From SURF-24 sp964537965 (GTDB taxonomy: Bacteria > Bacteroidota > Ignavibacteria > Ignavibacteriales > SURF-24): a DNA stretch of 17,194 bases. Shown one piece after another: positions 14,368 through 17,194 of the stretch. Each line of letters begins with the position of its first letter. Within the stretch, counting starts at the first letter, position 1. The notes under the pieces were generated by a model that saw only the letters and a list, made by a program, of their open reading frames with translations, was not told the origin of the DNA and searched no databases. The position numbers and the translations under genes are program-made. The stretch covers positions 1-17,194 of the forward strand of contig CAZIDB010000094.1 of assembly GCA_964537965.1 (NCBI GenBank). Direction: 5' to 3'.

Positions 14368-14964
14368 TTATAATCTTGCAAATTCAACCAGAGCTTTGTA
14401 ATCCTGTTTATCTGCCAATCTTAAAGCAGATAAATATCTATATCTCGCTTCGCCTTCAATTGTAAGATTAACACTTCCCCAGGTAAAGTAAGGTCTATTA
14501 AAAACTTTATTAACAAGCACATCAGCCATTAAACGAGAATGCCTTCCATTACCATTAGCAAATGGATGTATCCATACCATTCTATGGCTTAACCTTACTG
14601 CTGTTTCATCTTCCTCAAAAACTTTATGCTCAATCCAATATTTGCAATCATCAAGAAGGTTTCTCAATTCAACAGGTATCATTGCCGGATCAACACCAAT
14701 ATTTTTTTCTGTTCTTCTGAAATTGCCTGCCCATTTCCAGATATCTGAAAACATCCGTTTATGTAAATCCCTTACAAAATCCTCAGTAAGGATTTTATCA
14801 GTTCTGAACTTTTTTATAAGCAGCCACTCATTTGTTTTTTCAACACCAAGCTGCTCAAACTCATCCAGATCCCCGCGATTAACAATTGTTGGAATCAACA
14901 GCCCTTCTCTTTCGTCGTCATCAAGAGGAGTTTGACCATCTGTAAAATCAAGATTTAATCCCAT
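14368..14964 (-). CDS. Fic-domain protein, 'mobile mystery protein B' type
   Basis: A 198-residue Fic-fold protein. The catalytic motif HPFANGNGRHSR (133-144) has the complete HxFx(D/N)GNGR pattern, so AMP-transfer or related activity is expected. The upstream helix RDLHKRMFSDIWKWAGNFRRTEKNIGV (65-91) is the usual Fic core. I find no clear inhibitory [ST]xxxE[GN] motif in the protein. The N-terminal MGLNLDFTDGQTPLDDDEREGL and overall length fit mobile mystery protein B, which is encoded with the HTH protein A. The two genes overlap by 10 bases here. By analogy with Fic-based toxin-antitoxin pairs this would be the toxin or effector, but its target is not established. Confidence 0.88.
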   Translation of the reverse strand: MGLNLDFTDGQTPLDDDEREGLLIPTIVNRGDLDEFEQLGVEKTNEWLLIKKFRTDKILTEDFVRDLHKRMFSDIWKWAGNFRRTEKNIGVDPAMIPVELRNLLDDCKYWIEHKVFEEDETAVRLSHRMVWIHPFANGNGRHSRLMADVLVNKVFNRPYFTWGSVNLTIEGEARYRYLSALRLADKQDYKALVEFARL

Positions 14965-15419
14965 AAATATTTTGGTAATTCGTTTTTAATTTTTTCTGCT
15001 CTGTCTTTTATGGCTTTCAATAGTCTTTCTTCACTATTTCCCTGGTCCTCCAATTTCATAGTTTGAGATGTTCTCATAACTATCTCTTTGGCAATTTGAT
15101 AAGCACGTTTTTCAACAAATTTTTCAAGTGAGTCATCTTTGGGAACGAATCCATAAATAAGTCGCAAATTCAAAGCTTCACCTACTTCAGCTAATTTTTT
15201 AATCGTGATATTCTTTTCAGCTTCACGTTCTTCCAATTCTTTTACAGTTGGTGAAGATTTTTTTAGCATCTTTGCAAATTGCAGCAGTGAAATATTCAAA
15301 GATGTTCTTATTGCCTTTATCCACCCCACACGAGGTACAATATCAGGTTCAATTTGAGCAAATTTTGAAAGCTTTTTATCTAATTGCTCAATCATCAGTA
15401 ATTTATTAACGTCCTTCAT
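14955..15419 (-). CDS. XRE-type HTH protein, 'mobile mystery protein A' type
   Basis: A 154-residue helical protein with an XRE-like helix-turn-helix at about 33-90 (GWIKAIRTSLNISLLQFAKM, SSPTVKELEEREAEKNITIKKLAEVGEALNLRLIYGFVP). The LDKKLSKF and VPRVGWIKAIR segments and the C-terminal KNELPKYLWD resemble the mobile mystery protein A family. It lies upstream of and overlaps the Fic gene, and three palindromes immediately before its start look like its operators, so it probably represses its own operon. Whether it also neutralises the Fic protein, as an antitoxin would, is unknown. Confidence 0.85.
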   Translation of the reverse strand: MKDVNKLLMIEQLDKKLSKFAQIEPDIVPRVGWIKAIRTSLNISLLQFAKMLKKSSPTVKELEEREAEKNITIKKLAEVGEALNLRLIYGFVPKDDSLEKFVEKRAYQIAKEIVMRTSQTMKLEDQGNSEERLLKAIKDRAEKIKNELPKYLWD

Positions 15420-15420
15420 T

Positions 15421-15496
15421 AGGATATATCCTTATTTATTTTTCGTAAAATAAGGTTATATCCTAATATTTACAAAATAATATTAGGGAATAACCT
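15421..15496. promoter_or_regulatory. Three phased operator-like palindromes upstream of the HTH/Fic operon
   Basis: Three 12-bp sites of the form AGG-N6-CCT: AGGATATATCCT (15421-15432, perfect palindrome), AGGTTATATCCT (15453-15464) and AGGGAATAACCT (15485-15496). Each begins exactly 32 bases after the previous one, about three helical turns, so all three face the same side of DNA. The first two also form a larger inverted repeat with roughly 20-bp arms (15418-15437 and 15448-15467, one mismatch). The first site ends 2 bases before the HTH gene's start codon. They are the natural binding sites for the HTH protein, by inference. Confidence 0.75.
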
Positions 15497-15550
15497 TACA
15501 ACACTAAAGGAATATACCATCAATGTGATTGCATTTCATCTTTTTCCGTT

Positions 15551-15573
15551 CCGGCAGTCCTACGGATTTATCT
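15551..15573 (+). repeat. 23-nt direct repeat, right copy, flanking the HTH/Fic pair
   Basis: Starts CCGGCAGTCCTACGG and ends ATTTATCT; partner of the copy at 14211-14233 with 19 of 23 identical positions. Together the copies enclose the HTH gene, the Fic gene and the operator array, a unit of about 1.34 kb. Confidence 0.45.
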
Positions 15574-15676
15574 GCTTTAGCAAATTTATCAGCTTTTATC
15601 TGTAGCGGATTTCCTTCTGACGATTAAAGTTTGTCAAGTACCAATTCCTCTTTTAACTGACTAACACAACCGGTGC

Positions 15677-17194
15677 CTATTTCAAATAAATTGATTTCTT
15701 CATATCGGTAAATACCGGCTTCCCTTTTAAATCAATTACTGAAAAGAAAAAAACATAAAGTCCGCTTGCTGTTTTATCAGGCATTTTATCCGGACTGAAT
15801 TCAACTTCATAATATCCGCTTTCCTGTACTGTATTTACTAATTGCGTTACAATCTTCCCCTGAATATCATATACACTTAATATCACTTTTCCCCGCTCCT
15901 TTAATCTGTAGCTTATTGTTGTTGATGGATTGAATGGATTTGGATAATTCTGATAAAGCATATAATCATTTGCCACCAATCTCGGTTTATCAACATTAGT
16001 GATTACAATAGAAACTTCTTCACTTGCCGGCGACTGATGATTTGTTTTATCCAATGCTGTTACCTTATAATAATAGGTTTTACCTTTCCCCGGAATTGCT
16101 TCTGCAAATAATGTATCCGCAGTTTTACTTATTGCTTTTGAAGAGTCATATATAAAATCCGGAATGGTATCTCTGTAAACTTTATAATATCCAAAATCAG
16201 CCTCAGTGCTCTTAAGCCATTTAAGAAAGATAACATTACTATCTGTTCTTGCAGTTAAGTTTGCTGGTGGTTTGGGAGCTAAATCCTGGTAGGTATAACT
16301 TTCGCCATAAGGTCCACCATACATTCCTATATCGCTTCTGCTGCCGTCTTTATCTAATATCGATGGATCACCCGCATTTATTGCAGGAGAATATTTTTGA
16401 AGATGAAAATCAAATGTCATATCTCCGGTTGGTATTGTATCCTTTACAAACATTGGATCTTCCTTTATATCATGCGCCCCATATTTAGCAAGTTCGATTA
16501 TATCCTGATCATTTTTCCAATATATGTTATAATCAGAATTTGAATTTCCATTTAGTATATCCAATCCATATGAATTATTTTCAACAATATTATTTTCTAT
16601 CACTACTCTGTCTCCATTCCCCAAACCTATTCCGGTCACAATAAGATTAGGCATATTTACATAACTGATTATGTTATTTTTTATTGAAACCGAATCCCCG
16701 ATTGCAGCAAAGACTATATTAGTAAATCCAAAACCAGATATAAGGTTATTTCTAATATCTGCACTCCGTATATAATAATCGGCACTTATTCCACTCTGAT
16801 GGTGTGATAAACTTACTACCACATTATTGTGGATAATTGCGTGTCCTCCCAAATCATTTGAAATACCATTTAAGTGATCCCCCTCCATAATAATTAAGTT
16901 GTTGTTTATATTAAAATAACTCGTATCTCCCTTACAGGTAAATTCAATTGGATTAGTAACATTTTGGATGAATAAATTTTCTGCTGTCCCTGATCTATGA
17001 CTAAAAGTTACACCTTCAAAAGCATTGCTAATATTGCAGTATTTTATTTTTAGCGGATAATTATATGCTCTGACAACAGATGTTGCAATATATTCAAATA
17101 TTCCCTTGCCAATTATCTTAAGGTTTTCTATTCTTACATCGCTTTTTATATTTACCGTAATCCCGGTATATCCATCATCTGGTCTGGCTTCCAA
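15677..17194 (-). CDS. Secreted parallel beta-helix/FnIII protein with type IX secretion sorting domain, partial (N-terminus outside window)
   Basis: The last 505 residues of a larger exported protein; the gene begins beyond the right edge, so no start is assigned. Residues about 1-300 are a right-handed parallel beta-helix with recurring Asn-rich turns (NNLIIMEGD, IHNNVVVSL, IRNNLISG, IKNNIISY, IENNIVENN). It closes with the common ending EDPMFV, FHLQKYSPAINAGDPSILDKDG and DIGMYGGPYG. A fibronectin type III domain follows (about 308-400, PPANLTARTDSNVIFLKWLKS to YYYKVTALDK). The type IX secretion sorting domain is at about 412-505 (YQNYPNPFNPSTTISY, VILSVYDIQGKIVTQLVN, ASGLYVFFF). Such proteins are carried to the surface by the T9SS and often bind or cleave polysaccharides. 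No catalytic residues can be named, so enzymatic activity is undetermined. Confidence 0.9.
   Translation of the reverse strand: MEARPDDGYTGITVNIKSDVRIENLKIIGKGIFEYIATSVVRAYNYPLKIKYCNISNAFEGVTFSHRSGTAENLFIQNVTNPIEFTCKGDTSYFNINNNLIIMEGDHLNGISNDLGGHAIIHNNVVVSLSHHQSGISADYYIRSADIRNNLISGFGFTNIVFAAIGDSVSIKNNIISYVNMPNLIVTGIGLGNGDRVVIENNIVENNSYGLDILNGNSNSDYNIYWKNDQDIIELAKYGAHDIKEDPMFVKDTIPTGDMTFDFHLQKYSPAINAGDPSILDKDGSRSDIGMYGGPYGESYTYQDLAPKPPANLTARTDSNVIFLKWLKSTEADFGYYKVYRDTIPDFIYDSSKAISKTADTLFAEAIPGKGKTYYYKVTALDKTNHQSPASEEVSIVITNVDKPRLVANDYMLYQNYPNPFNPSTTISYRLKERGKVILSVYDIQGKIVTQLVNTVQESGYYEVEFSPDKMPDKTASGLYVFFFSVIDLKGKPVFTDMKKSIYLK

Noticed and set aside
15497..15676. Possible small gene or RNA between the operator array and the beta-helix gene.
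   Set aside because: No open frame with a start signal and no stable fold visible by eye; only degenerate short repeats such as TTTATCTG.

Overview
The window is AT-rich and looks like a member of the Bacteroidota/Chlorobi/Ignavibacteriota assemblage. The best evidence is the C-terminal type IX secretion sorting domain at the right edge, with its YQNYPNPFNPSTTISY signature. I would guess Ignavibacteriota, but that is an inference from style rather than a taxonomic marker. No rRNA, tRNA, CRISPR array or insertion sequence is visible.

Left part, minus strand. At 1-1550 lies a LacI-family repressor gene with its own promoter and a perfect 16-bp palindromic operator. One base downstream is a zinc-dependent medium-chain dehydrogenase cut by the window edge, so this is probably a small self-repressed polyol or alcohol catabolic operon. 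At 1694-4234 lies a tight three-gene operon: an HlyD-like membrane-fusion protein, a VTC-domain (polyphosphate polymerase-like) protein and a DUF4956 membrane protein. A 486-bp stretch without a convincing gene separates it from a lipoprotein with a CBM9/DOMON-like domain and a Gly/Met/Pro-rich tail (4721-5566).

Centre. At 5751-7266 (minus) are three genes joined by 4-bp overlaps: an ECF sigma factor, a single-pass anti-sigma factor and a membrane-anchored CpxP/Spy/CnrX-like sensor. The order and logic resemble the CnrYXH metal-sensing module. Divergent from them (plus strand) are a secreted Spy-like protein, a MacA-like adaptor, a MacB-type ATPase, a MacB-type permease, a TolC-like outer-membrane channel and an AraC-family regulator (7473-13622). 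Three copies of one promoter pattern, GGAATAA-N16-GTCTAA, lie upstream of the sigma gene, the Spy-like gene and the lipoprotein gene. They define a probable self-activating ECF regulon that couples envelope sensing to a tripartite export pump. Five proteins of the region carry Pro/Gly/Met-rich segments.

Right part. A small LTDEQ-containing protein of unknown role (13692-14114) ends in a hairpin terminator. A 'mobile mystery protein A/B' pair (XRE-type HTH plus Fic, 14368-15419, minus) follows. It is preceded by three operator-like palindromes at exactly 32-bp spacing and is flanked by 23-nt direct repeats identical at 19 positions. The window ends in a partial secreted parallel beta-helix/FnIII protein with a type IX sorting domain.
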